In this document: piece by piece, positions 36,642 through 48,239 of the stretch | How positions within the stretch are numbered: position 1 is the first letter of the stretch | Layout: each line of letters begins with the position of its first letter | NCBI GenBank assembly: GCA_024138025.1 | Contig: JAMXBD010000634.1 | Coordinates: 434,001 to 498,000 of the forward strand | DNA: 64,000 nt | Reading direction: 5' to 3' | Origin: Combretum micranthum | Lineage: Eukaryota; Streptophyta; Magnoliopsida; Myrtales; Combretaceae | Translations under genes and position numbers: made by a program | The notes under the pieces: generated by a model | Told to the model about the DNA's origin: nothing | What the model saw: the letters and a program-made list of their open reading frames with translations, nothing else | Databases searched by the model: none

Positions 36642-38336
36642 TGATAAGTCTGTTTTACTCTATTATATTCATAGGAATTTAAGCCTTATTTGATCAAAGT
36701 TTAGATAAACTCCTATGAATTTTGTGCTTTTGTTGTTCAAATGTTATTTTTCAGCTCTGAAGATAAACAAAAAAAGAAATAAAATGTTTTGGATCAGATT
36801 TGGAGCAAAACGACAACAAAACTCAAAGACAGATTTCTATTGAGGTCTTTAGAAAGGCCTATCGAGGGCAAAATTCCAAGGCAAAATAAGGCAAAGTTCC
36901 CAGTCATGCCCTAAATTGAGCCTTGAAACAACCTTCGATTTTGATTGATTTTCATTGAGGTGATTGAGCCTTAGACTTCATGATATAGCTTCAATCATGC
37001 CATAAAGTTATGCTCTATATTCAACCAACAATTGAAGCTAAGCAAAAATTGGAGCTTTAAAGAAAAGATACAGCTCAAACCACGGCTAAGCATCGAGCCT
37101 TAGATCTGACCTACAAAAAGTGACCCTGTCTTGTTGTCATCGATGAGTTTACTCTAAGCGCACATGTGAGAATAGAGACGAATTATGTTATAAAGAATCT
37201 ACCATGTCTGCAACCAAAATCTTCACAATTTCTATGCCGATAGTCTATAAATAAATGTGCACAAATGCTTAATAGAGTGTGAGTACCATATGTAAAATAT
37301 CATTAATGTAGAATAAAGAGAGAAATCCTTAATGAAAGAACTATTTCTATTCGCTATAGAATTCAAAGCTTTTTAGGTAAAATCATTTTAACTTATTGTT
37401 TGGATTTGCAATATTCTAAACTTAATTTGTAATATTCATCTTTAGTTTTGTATTATTTCTTCTGAATCTGTGCTTAATGTTCAAATCTATGGAGAAATAA
37501 TCTTCTTAACTTTGGGTTTGTGAATCCAAAACCTAATTCATATGATTTCAATGCACTTTTTAATTGAATAATGACTAGGTACTTGTAATTAGTAGCTCGA
37601 AATTTCATAGATTTAAATATGTGGTGCATCTTTCAGATCTACGTCTGATTTCAATTGAATAGATCAAAAGATCATTCCTTTGAATAGATCAAGAGATGTT
37701 CTTTTGAATAGATCAAGGCGACTAATGAAGTTGCTCCTAATCACATTGAGAGAAGGATGATGAAACTTTTTGTCACTTGTTTTCGAATTTTTGAAATAGG
37801 TTTTTATATAAAGGATTCTTAAATTTTATGTGGATCTAGATTACTGGTAGCTTGAGAAGAGATTCCAGTGGTTTGATCTAGATCTAGAGTTTTTGACCTT
37901 AATAGAGGCTTCAACTTACATTCATAAGTCTAATAGCAAAAATACACCAGCAAACAACTCGTTGTGTTTGTTAAGAAATGACAAGGTAAGGAATTGGTGA
38001 AGTAAGTTGTAAGCCTCATCTTGCAATTTACAAACTTATCCTTAATTTTACCCTAAAAACATGTCTATATGCATTAACCTTAGTTTAGCTTCTATTTTCA
38101 ATATAATTTTCTAAATTTTTGTTTGGCTAGATAATAGATAAAAAGTGAGTATGGTAGATGTTGACGATCCCCTAAAATACGACCTAATATTTTCTATGTT
38201 GCTTCGATAGGTGCGCTTACCCAATATTAGCGATTGCAACTGAAATTGAACAGAACTAATTAGCTTTTACAACTTTTTCAAATACTTCAGCTTTGTGTTT
38301 TGTAAAATGAACCACCAAAGACAACCAATTTAGTCA
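36642..38336 (+). repeat. 3' LTR of the Athila-like element
   Basis: A 1695-bp unit from TGATAAGTCTG to TTTAGTCA. Its right 800 bases match the interrupted 5' LTR (133-758 plus 15200-15351). The five bases after it are TCTTC; the partner lies outside the window. The uninterrupted sequence near 38170 serves as an empty site for the Tekay insertion. Confidence 0.85.
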
Positions 38337-39324
38337 TCTTCATCATAACCATTCCTAAGACAAGAAGGGACTAGAGTTGGAAAATTCACCTCGGTAGAAG
38401 GACAAATATGACTGGCAAGCTCCGACAAACTATTCCATATTAATCCCATCGAGACATTCATCAACTCTACATTAATTACTTACCCTAACTACCATTACCT
38501 ACTTAAGCACTTGAAACTCTATATTAATTACTCAAACCCCTTTAATAAATTTTACCTCTTGCTTTGAGGCATTTTCAGTGCATTTCATACTTTTACTTTT
38601 GAGTGCGGAAGTTTTATTTGGTGCTCATATTTACACATGATAGTTCATAAAGAAACACAAACCCATATTTAATTTGTTTTATTGAAAATCTTAACCAATA
38701 GATAAGTAATCACTTTCAAGTGACTTTTGACTTTAAAAGCTCTCTGCTATTTAAATAAACAAAACTAAAAGTAAATTGGTAAATACATCTTTTTTATATT
38801 TTCTTTGCATATACTTAATCTCAAGAATAGGAGCATTTGATCCTCAAATTTTTTAAAAAGTGTTTTTTAACCCCTTAATGGACCATTTTTCTCCTAAAAA
38901 AATAGTTTAAAATGATGTTATTGTCTTTTAAATTAATTTTATTGTAATAAAATAGTTAAATAACATTTAAAGGCATGTTTTATAAGGTTTTATGGTGTAA
39001 GTACTCAATATAAAAAATAAAATGTCCAAATATAGATAAATATATATATGAGGGTGTATATATACATAATTTTTTCAAAATTAAAATATTAAATACACTT
39101 TCTTGTGCTCACACATCCACTAGAAAGAAACTAAAGCACATAGTTTTTTCATATATATTATTGTTGTAATGTTGAAATGAAATCATTTACACACCATTGC
39201 ACTTTTTTTTTTCAAACACATTAAATAGTGCATTTAACTAAAAAAGAGAAAGCAAATGTAAGCCACACTATAGATAACAAATCCATGGATCAACACACCT
39301 TCAATGACAAAACTCATGCTATTG
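38337..39324. other. Spacer between the retrotransposon nest and the kinase gene
   Basis: AT-rich, no open frame of note. The right end would contain the 3' untranslated region of the minus-strand kinase gene, but no boundary can be fixed from sequence alone. Confidence 0.5.
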
Positions 39325-39760
39325 CTAATTCATTTTGCTATCATCAGAAATTTCAAGCGTAGAACTTGGGACGACTGAATCTTTCTTTTCATCTTTGTCT
39401 TTGATTATGAAGTAAGCAGTTGTAGTGAAAGATGAAACATCTGTTGAAGTAGATGAAACATCACTTGGAGTCCAATTCCTTTGAGCAATGTTGCTTTCAC
39501 TAGAGCTACCAATTATTGGGCGCGAGGCAAAGGCAGGGGCAGTAGAATGATCATTAGAGATTTGCTCAATGGTTTTTTCACCTTCAAGCACACTCACTAC
39601 TTCAGACATTGTTGGTCTTAGAGAATGAGATAGGCTTGTGCACATCATTGCAAGGTATAAAGCAATTTGGCTTGATGATATGACTCTTTCTCACGGAGAC
39701 AATCCCTTAAATCTGGGTCTACCAAGTCCATGGTTCTTCCTTTCTTTGCAAGACATATGC
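39325..39760 (-). CDS. Kinase exon 8: end of kinase domain and C-terminal tail
   Basis: The acceptor is TTTGCAG before GCATATG. The exon encodes [10 protein letters not shown], then MDLVDPDL, then [20 protein letters not shown], the conserved end of the kinase, and a Ser/Thr-rich tail ending in TAG at 39325. One-base deletions near 39733 and 39650 separate these three parts into different frames. The tail contains a possible phospho-acceptor run, SSTSTDVSS. Confidence 0.8.
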
Positions 39761-42700
39761 CTGCAAATTTACATAGGAAAGTTTAAAATTTATTTAAATA
39801 TTATCATGCTTCAAGGAGAATCTTAAATTTATACTTTTTCTAGATTTCAGTGTTAGTTGTCCAACTAGTATATACTTCTTTATCATTACTTTTTTTTTTT
39901 AAATTTTGCACAAAATTTAAAATTTCAAAATGTCATACCCAATCAAATTTTTAATAGGAAAATTACACTGTAAGGTCACAACATTTGTAAGTAAATTCAT
40001 TTTAGGTCATAACGTTTTGAAAAGTTCAAAGTGGTCGTAATATTTGAAAAAGTGTCTTATGAGATTTAATTAAGTATTTCTTTTATTGATATTTCATTAG
40101 AGCCTTAAAAGAAGGGTTTCTTGAGTTTTAATTAAATATTTCTACTATTGACACGTATCAATGGTGAGCTCAATTGACCTACTGCTCTAAACATTGAGAT
40201 CTAAAATGAACTTACACCTAAATATTGTGACTTAAAATGAACTTACTAAGCATTATGAGCTCTTTTGAACTTACACTTAATACCTAAAATAAACTTTCTC
40301 ACTAAGTATTATGACATCTTTTGAACTTTTTGAAATGTTATGATCTAAAATGAACTTACCCCCAAACATTGCGATATTCTGGTATAATTTATCCAATTTT
40401 TAATAAATAAATTTCAAAATTATAGTTTAAAATTGTTTAATATTATATCCAATATTAAACTTTTTCATCAATTTACCATCTTCATTATCTTTAAAAAAAT
40501 ATGAAAAAAAAAAATCATTGCACACAGAATATCATGTATAAGTAATGCATTTAAATTGACAAACAAAATTTCAATTAGAAATTATATGTAATAACTTCAA
40601 ATTTAAAGGATATAGCCTCTTTTCTAGTTCCTTATAGAAAAAAATTATGTAGTGCTTTGTAGTTCTATGGCACATGACATCTAAGTTAACATTATTTCAT
40701 CGTGTTGGTGTACCTTTTGTTATAATAAGTATAATAGTCCACACCAAGTCTATAAACTTAAGTTTTAAATAAGATGCTTGTGGTACTAACATTAATATAG
40801 TGCTGAAGCAGAGGTTATGACTATCTCAATCTATCGGTTAGAGAGAGTGTTACTATTAAATATAATAGTCTACACTAAATCAACTTTTAGAAAAATGGTT
40901 ATAGTACTGACTTGAACACCTTTGCTTATATAGCATATGCAAACTAGATCTCCTAAACTTATCAATGATTATTTTTATGTTCCTTTATAAAATATTTGGA
41001 TAGGTAAACTTTTCACAAAATTGCATTTGAATACAAATTGTAGTAAGGTTGTCAAACTTGTTTTTCTACTTGGAATTGTCAAAAGGCCTATAGAATCAAA
41101 AGATAGAATACAAGTTTCTACAACCTATGTAAATAGCTTAAAAAAATTATAAATGCGCTTATAGAAGCTGTAAAAAAACTTGAAATGCATAATTGATGTA
41201 AAAAATAATAAAGAACTTAAGTTTTCTTTTTCGTAATAATAAAGGTATGTTTGGATTGTCTAATTTTTATATGTATCTTCACTATATTTGATATGCATAT
41301 GATTTTATCATATTTTATTCATATCTGATATGTTTATCATAAAAATATCTATTTTCATCTTACATGTTTCTTGGCAAATATTTTTTTAAATAATAAAAAT
41401 AAAATGCCAAAATGATCAGAATAAGATGAAACAAGCAAATCGTAATCCATATTATAACATAAAAAAAGAGTAAGTAGAGTAATTGTTTGAAATTTGTTAT
41501 GAATTGAATGAAAAAAATTTCAACCTATACTAAATTGTTAATTATATAAATGAATAAACAAGTTTCCTTATAAAACTTTAATTATAACTTGGTTTGAATG
41601 AATTCCATAAATGTAGAATAAGGGAGTTAGGGGTAGGGAGGGAAAGAAATAAAGAGAGTGAAAAAACAAAATTGAAATGCTATAAAAAGGATGTATCATC
41701 CTAATACTTGATGAGCATATAGAAACATGGTTATATTTTAAAAAGGGAAAATTAGTAGACTCGGTTAAAACCATAAGATATACCAAATTTACATATAGAC
41801 TCGATTATAATCGTAAGATTCTATAAAAAAATGATTCTACACACAAATGAACTTGAATGAATCTCCTAAAATCGTAAACTTATAGAATCATATGAGTAAA
41901 ATTATGATTTTAACAACTATGAGCTGTAGTACACTTCTAAACAATATAGAACATAAATCACATGCCATGCAATTTTTAACTCAAATTTTATGGACTTGAT
42001 GCATATAAATTTTCCTTTCTTGAGAAGGCATCTTTCCTTGATTGAATTAGAAAACTCAGTCGCTAGGAGGATAACTATTATATCACAAGGAGTAAGCTAT
42101 GACATATACCGGCTTTTTCAAAATATTTCAATTGCTGAAAAAATGACGCGTAATTGAGGCATTAAAATAATTACTTGGATAATTTGAAATAGCTTGTTAT
42201 AATTTTTTTGCTTCAGATGAAAGCTTAAATGTCATTTACTGAGAACTATATTTGCAACAACAAAGAAAATGAAATGAAAAAAAAAAAAAATCCTTACCGT
42301 ATCTAGTAAAAATTCGCTCTCCTGCCTTTGTTTATACTGTGCATTTTTCTTTCCGCTAATAATTTCAAGGAAAACCACTCCCAAACTGTAGACATCAGCT
42401 TTATGGGTCAAGATTCCTTGTGTTGCATATTCTGGTGCCATATAACCACTATATTAAATAAACTAGTTAGATATGAATCAAAAGGGAAAGAACAAAAAGT
42501 ACAAATGGTTTATACATAAATTTAATATAACAAATGTGATGATACTTACGTTGTGCCTCCGACCTTAACAACCGTAGAAGGGTCATCTTCTACATAGACT
42601 TTTGCCATCCAAAATCTGAGATTTTCCATTGCATGCACCATCAATTAAGATGTTGTTAGCTTTGATGTCTCCATGAATCATCCTGAGGTGTGTCTCTTCA

Positions 42701-45700
42701 TGGAGATACTTCAAACCTACAGCGATATCTTTGCAAATTTTGTATCGGATCTCCCAATTGAGCTTCTGTTTTGAATTTGGATCTATAAGTCACCAAAAAT
42801 TGCTTAGTTAGATGCATATTATATAAGTCAAGATAGAACCCCAAATCACTAAACTTTTTGTTTTTAACACTAAAAATTATATAGATGAAAAATAATTCAA
42901 TCAATATATAAAATTTGTGATGCATCAAAAAATTCTACAAATGAGCAAATCAAAATTACAATTTTCTCCTAATTTTATAATCTAATGATGTGGGTCAAAG
43001 GTTTTTCATATAACTTTAGCGTTAATTTAAAATAAAGACACAACAGTGCAAATAAAATGAACAGTATACCAAAAAGAACATCAGCAAGGGATTTGTTTTC
43101 CATGTATTCATATATTAGTAGATGGTAACCATGGCCGGAATAAGCATCAAATAATTCAACGAAGTTCTTATGCCTCAAAGATTTTAGGGAAAATAGTTCT
43201 CGTCTAAACTCTTCAACTCCTTGCTTTGATCGAGGAGATAGCTTCTTCACAGCTATGTATTGACCTGCTATTTGAGCCTGTCATTACATGAAAGTGATAA
43301 GTTAGTAGCGAAATTTATTGTCAAATGCTAAGATATATCAATGATATAAGATTATAGGAATGTGATGATATATAAAAAAAAAAAAAAGATATCATTACTT
43401 GTAGAGAAACAAATAAACAGATTATTGCAAAATAATGCAGGACCTGAGTATCAACCATTTTTAAATTAAATTTCAGTAATTTATCCTTTTCCTAAGTAAC
43501 CATGATAGAAGAATTTTGGATATTTGTACAAGATAAAGAAAACAGGAGGTTTAGGGTTTGGTATTACCATGTAAACTGTTCCGAAACCTCCTTTGCCAAC
43601 CTCCTTTTTGGGACTGAAATTTTGAGTGGCTTTTATGAGCTGCTTGATGGACACCTTTTTTCCTCGGACGTCTATGCGTTTTTCTAGTTCCAAAGCAAAA
43701 AACTGAGTAATCAAACGAGCCTCACAGGCATAATTTAATATGAAAAATTTGAAAGGTTTATGAATGATCACGATTTTCATAGGCTGGACTATGGCATGAA
43801 TACAAGTAGCTTGTCCACCTTAATGTGGTAGGATGTTTCAAGTTGCTTCACTTTCCTTTCTTCATTTATTTCACTTACATTTTTAATAAGTAATAGTATA
43901 TGTTTAGTCTTAAATGTTTATCTATTATTTCCTATAAATCCTCAACTTTTTTTCTTTTGAAATTGCAAAAACATCCATAAAACTTTAAGAGTAGTGTGGA
44001 GTGATCCTTGATACTCTGAATACATGTGTTTTGCCCCTCTAACCTATAAACAACTACCATCAGTAAGAATATTTGTAATTTTCCATTCTTTTTCTGTACA
44101 AATGTTGTACAAAAAAAGTACAACTGAAAATAGACAAAACAAGTACAAATGTCCTCCACGGTAATAATTGTTTATAGATTATTGGTTAAAAAATACATTT
44201 TTAAAATACGAGGATCAATTTGTGCTGCTTTTAAAGTTTATGAGGTGTTTTTACAATTTACCTATTTTATTTCTTTTTTATTGAGTTTTCATCATTTTCC
44301 AATTTGTACAAAAAAAAGCATTTTCATCAACACCATCAAACTCCTTAATATGTCTCGATTTTTTATTACCCTACTTGATCAACCAATGTAGCTAAAATTG
44401 CACAAATTTTTGCTCTTGCTTTTTTTATTTTTTATTTATTTTATGATTTTTTATTATATTATGTAATTTGTAAGATACAATGATGCGAATAAATATTTTT
44501 ATATTATTATTTCATTAAATTAATCCCTTTTTGAAAAATCAGAAACTAATATGTGTTGAGGATGGAGAAAAATTGAACAAAATAAATGAAATTCCTATTT
44601 TCATAAGATTAAAAATAAATGTCAAGATTTGAAATGAAAAAAAAAATGATTAAGAGTTTGAATAGGAAATGAAGGTAAATGTTATGAATTGAATATATAT
44701 TTTCTCCTTATATAAATATATATTAAGTTATGAAATGTACGCATCATCTAATTATATGTATGTTCCTATAAAATGCATTATATATTCAGTAGAACATATC
44801 CATAAGTGTAATGTACCTATATATATAATTTGTGGAAAAAAAACACACTAAAATCTGGGACTTACCATGTAAGCTCTTGTCTCCTATCCAGCCCTTGTGC
44901 CATGCCAAGGCAAATACAAGTAGTCCAAGAAGTACAATGCCAGCTATAGCAATCATTGCTATTTCTAAAGGACTTAGACCAGATTTGCCTCCTGATAGTA
45001 GATGCAGGAATATTTCAAATGTTAGAATTTCAACCATATGTAGTAGAATTTGATTCACGATTGCTTCCAAAACACTGTCGTTCATATTAGGAAAGAAACT
45101 TTTTATCCTTTTAACATTATTTCAGGAACTACCACAACTAACTACAAAGAAATTATAAAAGTTTTCTTGTTTTATAGTTAATAGGTACCCAGTAATACTC
45201 GTCAAAGTTCTCCGTCTAATTTAAAAAAAAAAAAAAAAAGTTTATAATATACATGGGTACCTGGATTCTCATGTGGAGTGACAGAAATGCCCGAAATGAG
45301 AACTCCGTTTCCATATAAAGTTCCTTTCCCAGCATAATACAATTGAATCTCCAAAGTTTGATTCTCCACGTCAATTGGTGAAAACGTCTTATTTGTATTC
45401 TTATTTGGTTGCCCAGCAGCCTCGACAATGTTAAAGTCCTTCTGCACTCGTTTGCCCTGAAAAGGCAACATTTACTTACCTTATCAATTTGACCAAGTAT
45501 TCCCCATCATTAATTATTCATATATTTAAAATCGAGCTACACCGTCCCATTCATCTAAGACATCAAAATTACTTGTTTAATTAAGTTCCACACGCAATGT
45601 TCTTTTAGTTGAGATTAACACCAATTTATCACAAGATTTATAATTTCCATATTTTCTTTTAACTCTAGCTAATGGGATTGATATCTTAGGTTGAAATTCT

Positions 45701-47932
45701 GATTAACCACATAGAAAATGAACAAAGGTGAGAAATAAGATTATAAAGGAAAACTTAGATTAGTCAATTGCACGGATGCACTGTAAAAACTTTTAAATTG
45801 CATTGTTTATCTTTTAAAAAATCAGTACTTACACCTCCAAAACAAATATGGGCACACTTTTTGATGGATCCTCTAATGGCATATGTATCTTTTAATCTTT
45901 ATTTATTTTTTTATTTCACATATAAATAATTATATTTTTTAGTTTTGATTGAAAATAATGTTTATATTACATTGTAATATTAAAATTTGATAGAAAAAAA
46001 AATCATAGCAGGTTAGTGGGTTGATTTGCATGTAACCTGCTAACCTATGCAGGGCGATGCGAGCCCAAAATTTTGAGCCAGTTTTTAATATGGGGCAAAG
46101 TGGTTCGGCTAGCATAGTAAGTTAAAATAGGGTAGGATAGGTTGGCCCACTTAGCTTGCTTAAACAAAGCAAAATACATTTTTTTGCAATATTTTATATT
46201 GTAAATTCTAACAGTGTTCCTAATAATTGGCTATTACTACAGCATGAAAAGACGACTGCAATATTTTATTTTATAAAAATAGAAGTGTTATTATAAATTG
46301 ACAACTACAACTATAAATTATAAACCATTGCTATTTATAGCCGCAGTTTTTCTCTTTGATTTCCCCACCTTTATAACTTTCTTTCTAATTATCTAGTTTC
46401 TGATTTATTGTTCAAGTGTTCTGTATTTTCAAAATGTTAGGAAAATTCTAAAATTTCATGTTTGCCAACCACTATTTAGAAATTTTCTACATGGACTTGT
46501 TTATTATTTAATGCGACTCCTGGACATTTACCAAGAAAAAACATAAGATAACAGAAGTGTTGTGAGTAGATTTGAAAAAATATCGAGAATCGGAATACAA
46601 ATTTTAAAAAACAGTATATTCAAATAGATGTAGTACATGATGGAGGTTAAAATAAATAAAGATAAAATATAAGGTGAAGTGCTGAAATATAAAATTAGTT
46701 TAAAGAAAATTAGAATGCCATGTTTGTAGTTTTTGCAGTTATAAATAATGTCATTTTCTTGTATCCCCTATATTTATCCACTTCAATTTAATTATTAATC
46801 CGACGTGATATTTAGTTTGGACATGGTAAAGGGGATTACAACATATAGACTTATGGTATAAGGCGGAACTAATCGGATCCGATTGGTTCGCAGTTACAAA
46901 ATTTTGCATTTGCAACTGGCCCGTTAGACATGCACCACAGCCAGCTATTGGACCCTTTGGGTACGTAGACTGGGTCTTAGACCATGATCCGCCCAACCTC
47001 AATTTATAACTAATATTAAAATTAGAAAATATAGAAATGAATCTTAAGATCAAACAAGATAAATTTTATATTCAAAATAAAGATTATACTTAGGAGCATT
47101 CTAGTTTTTAGTAATTTATATATAGACTACATCGAATATTAATTATAGTAGCGGTAATGTTGGACTATAAAAAACTCTGTTTGATAGGCTTAAATTCACA
47201 AAAAAGAAAAAAAAAAAAACAATCCTACATTGTTTTCATTTTTTCTCTCACTTGCTTTTTATATTTTCCACTTTAAAGAAAAGATCGAGCTATACCTATT
47301 GGCTCTAGAACCACCTACATAAGCAAGCCATAATTTCAGACGCATCGGTAGCAGCTTTGGTTCAGTCCAAGGCCGGACCTAACCCTTATTGAAAAATATA
47401 AATCTCATTTTACTATGTGTTTATAAAAAAAAAAAAAAAGAAAAAGAAAAAAGGTAATTGAGATTATAACTAAATTTATCCAATTAATTTTTCTACCGAA
47501 TTAATAGCTTTCTATCAACTCCACATGAATGATGGAATAAGTGTATAAATAGTTTACGTACCTGAATGTATATATCGAACACTCTTTTCTTTAAACTGCT
47601 ATAGTCTTTATTGTTATTGTATTCAATCTCAGCAAAGTGAAGGGTGACATTGTACTTGCCCTTATGAAAGCATAATCCATAATATTTAAGGGAAACAGAG
47701 CAGAAGCGAGCAGTTGTAAATATAAGCGAATCCGAAAAGCCAATCATACTCTCACTCCCACTCCCACTCCCACATGATAAGTTCCTCGTAAAGTTGTTTA
47801 TTGATGACCCACTGCAACTGTATGCCCATTTTTCACCAACATGGAACCTACCTATACTATTGTCCCCTTCATAGAGCATTCCACCCATTGTTGCATTATC
47901 ACCTCCGCAATTAATGTATAATGATGTGATTT
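39325..47932 (-). CDS. Malectin-domain receptor-like kinase, LRR-VIII-2 type, 5' part missing
   Basis: A plasma-membrane receptor kinase fragment in eight minus-strand exons: 47562-47932, 45261-45456, 44866-44991, 43568-43683, 43070-43278, 42550-42782, 42298-42448 and 39325-39760. All introns are GT-AG and exon phases agree. Domains in order: malectin-like ectodomain, one transmembrane helix, juxtamembrane, Ser/Thr kinase and a Ser/Thr-rich tail. This layout is that of the Arabidopsis At1g53430/At1g07650/RFK1 group (LRR-VIII-2). The LRR region and signal peptide are not visible to the right; in this family they are spread over very short exons, so they may be missed, or cut away by the copia insertion. 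Four one-base deletions, two in the DFG exon and two in the last exon, break the frame, so it is either a pseudogene or carries sequencing errors. Confidence 0.8.
39957..40394. mobile_element. MITE, Mutator-like, in the last intron of the kinase gene
   Basis: A 438-bp non-coding element whose two ends are inverted repeats of about 75 bp (for example TCATTTTAGGTCATAACGTT on the left against AATGTTATGATCTAAAATGA on the right). It is flanked by the perfect 11-bp direct repeat AATTTTTAATA (39946-39956 and 40395-40405). Long inverted ends with a 9-11-bp duplication fit the Mutator superfamily. Additional copies of the TAAAATGAACTTAC word occur in its right half. Confidence 0.85.
42298..42448 (-). 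CDS. Kinase exon 7: activation-segment end and subdomain IX
   Basis: It begins after AATATAG and encodes [20 protein letters not shown] with the APE motif and the [17 protein letters not shown] helix, ending at ACG before GTAAGGA. The frame is intact. Confidence 0.88.
42550..42782 (-). CDS. Kinase exon 6: catalytic loop and damaged DFG region
   Basis: It encodes [20 protein letters not shown] and the catalytic loop [14 protein letters not shown], where the usual HRD is HGD, a non-RD form. The magnesium-binding DFG motif is only recovered if one base is added in the AAAA run near 42618 and one near the TTTTGG run near 42608. The exon length is two bases short of what the phases of its neighbours require, which independently supports two lost bases. 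Confidence 0.85.
43070..43278 (-). CDS. Kinase exon 5: ATP-binding lysine and helix C
   Basis: It encodes [20 protein letters not shown] with the ATP-binding Lys, then [20 protein letters not shown] and [17 protein letters not shown] (hinge). It ends at G before GTATACT. The frame is intact. Confidence 0.9.
43568..43683 (-). CDS. Kinase exon 4: juxtamembrane and glycine-rich loop
   Basis: It encodes [20 protein letters not shown] and the nucleotide-binding loop [12 protein letters not shown], ending at ATG before GTAATAC. The acceptor was set after GGAACTAG because this gives the phase required by exon 3. An alternative acceptor at 43702 does not keep phase. Confidence 0.8.
44866..44991 (-). 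CDS. Kinase exon 3: transmembrane segment
   Basis: It encodes [11 protein letters not shown], a single hydrophobic helix ([20 protein letters not shown]), then [10 protein letters not shown], a basic stop-transfer side. It ends before GTAAGTCC. Confidence 0.88.
45261..45456 (-). CDS. Kinase exon 2: C-terminal half of the malectin-like domain
   Basis: It encodes [34 protein letters not shown] and [17 protein letters not shown], all conserved in malectin-like domains of this receptor group. The acceptor TTTTCAG and donor GTACCC keep phase with both neighbours. Confidence 0.88.
47562..47932 (-). CDS. Kinase exon 1 of those visible: N-terminal half of the malectin-like domain
   Basis: It encodes [47 protein letters not shown] and [15 protein letters not shown]...RVFDIYIQ. 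It ends before GTACGTAA in phase 0. The acceptor CATTGCAG implies at least one more upstream exon. None was recognised. Confidence 0.88.
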
Positions 47933-48239
47933 CTGCAATGTTATGATATAACTGGCAACAATTATCTGCTAAATATTTCTTACCAAAATAATGAAATAAA
48001 ATGGATCAAGGGCAATCATATATGGAAACAAAGTTACATTATATGATGGTGCTATATGGAAGAGACAAGGTAATCATTTGCAAGGTGTAGAACTTAAACA
48101 ACATAAATAAATTATGTTGAACAAGAAAATAAATGTTTAAAACCTAAGATTGTTTATATGATAAAAAATGATAAATATATCGACACAGTTTAAGTGCAGA
48201 TGCAAAATAACGTTGTCAAAATGTTGAAGAATGTTCACT
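47933..48239. other. Junction between kinase gene and copia remnant
   Basis: No LRR exon, signal peptide, promoter motif or copia LTR could be identified here. The kinase gene and the copia remnant meet somewhere in this stretch. Confidence 0.4.

Larger units (their letters stand above)
133..38336 (+). mobile_element. Athila-like, gag-only (TR-GAG-like) Ty3/gypsy element, host of the nest
   Basis: The element is defined by two homologous LTRs in the same orientation: pieces at 133-758 plus 15200-15351, and 36642-38336. Between them lie, in order, a primer-binding site, a T-rich leader, an Athila-type gag, long non-coding stretches, a second degenerate coding region, a decayed polypurine tract and the 3' LTR. 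The 3' LTR begins TGATAAG after a run resembling GGACAAGCAAAGG...AAGTGTG, typical of the Athila/Tat group. No protease, RT, RNase H or integrase motif was found in the parts that belong to this element. It therefore looks non-autonomous, like plant TR-GAG elements. The true 5' end lies left of the window. The span contains several later insertions, listed separately. Confidence 0.75.

Noticed and set aside
46000..46160. A hAT-type MITE in the intron between malectin exons
   Set aside because: The sequence has the GGGTTGG/GGCCCA flavour of such elements, but no paired termini or duplication could be found.
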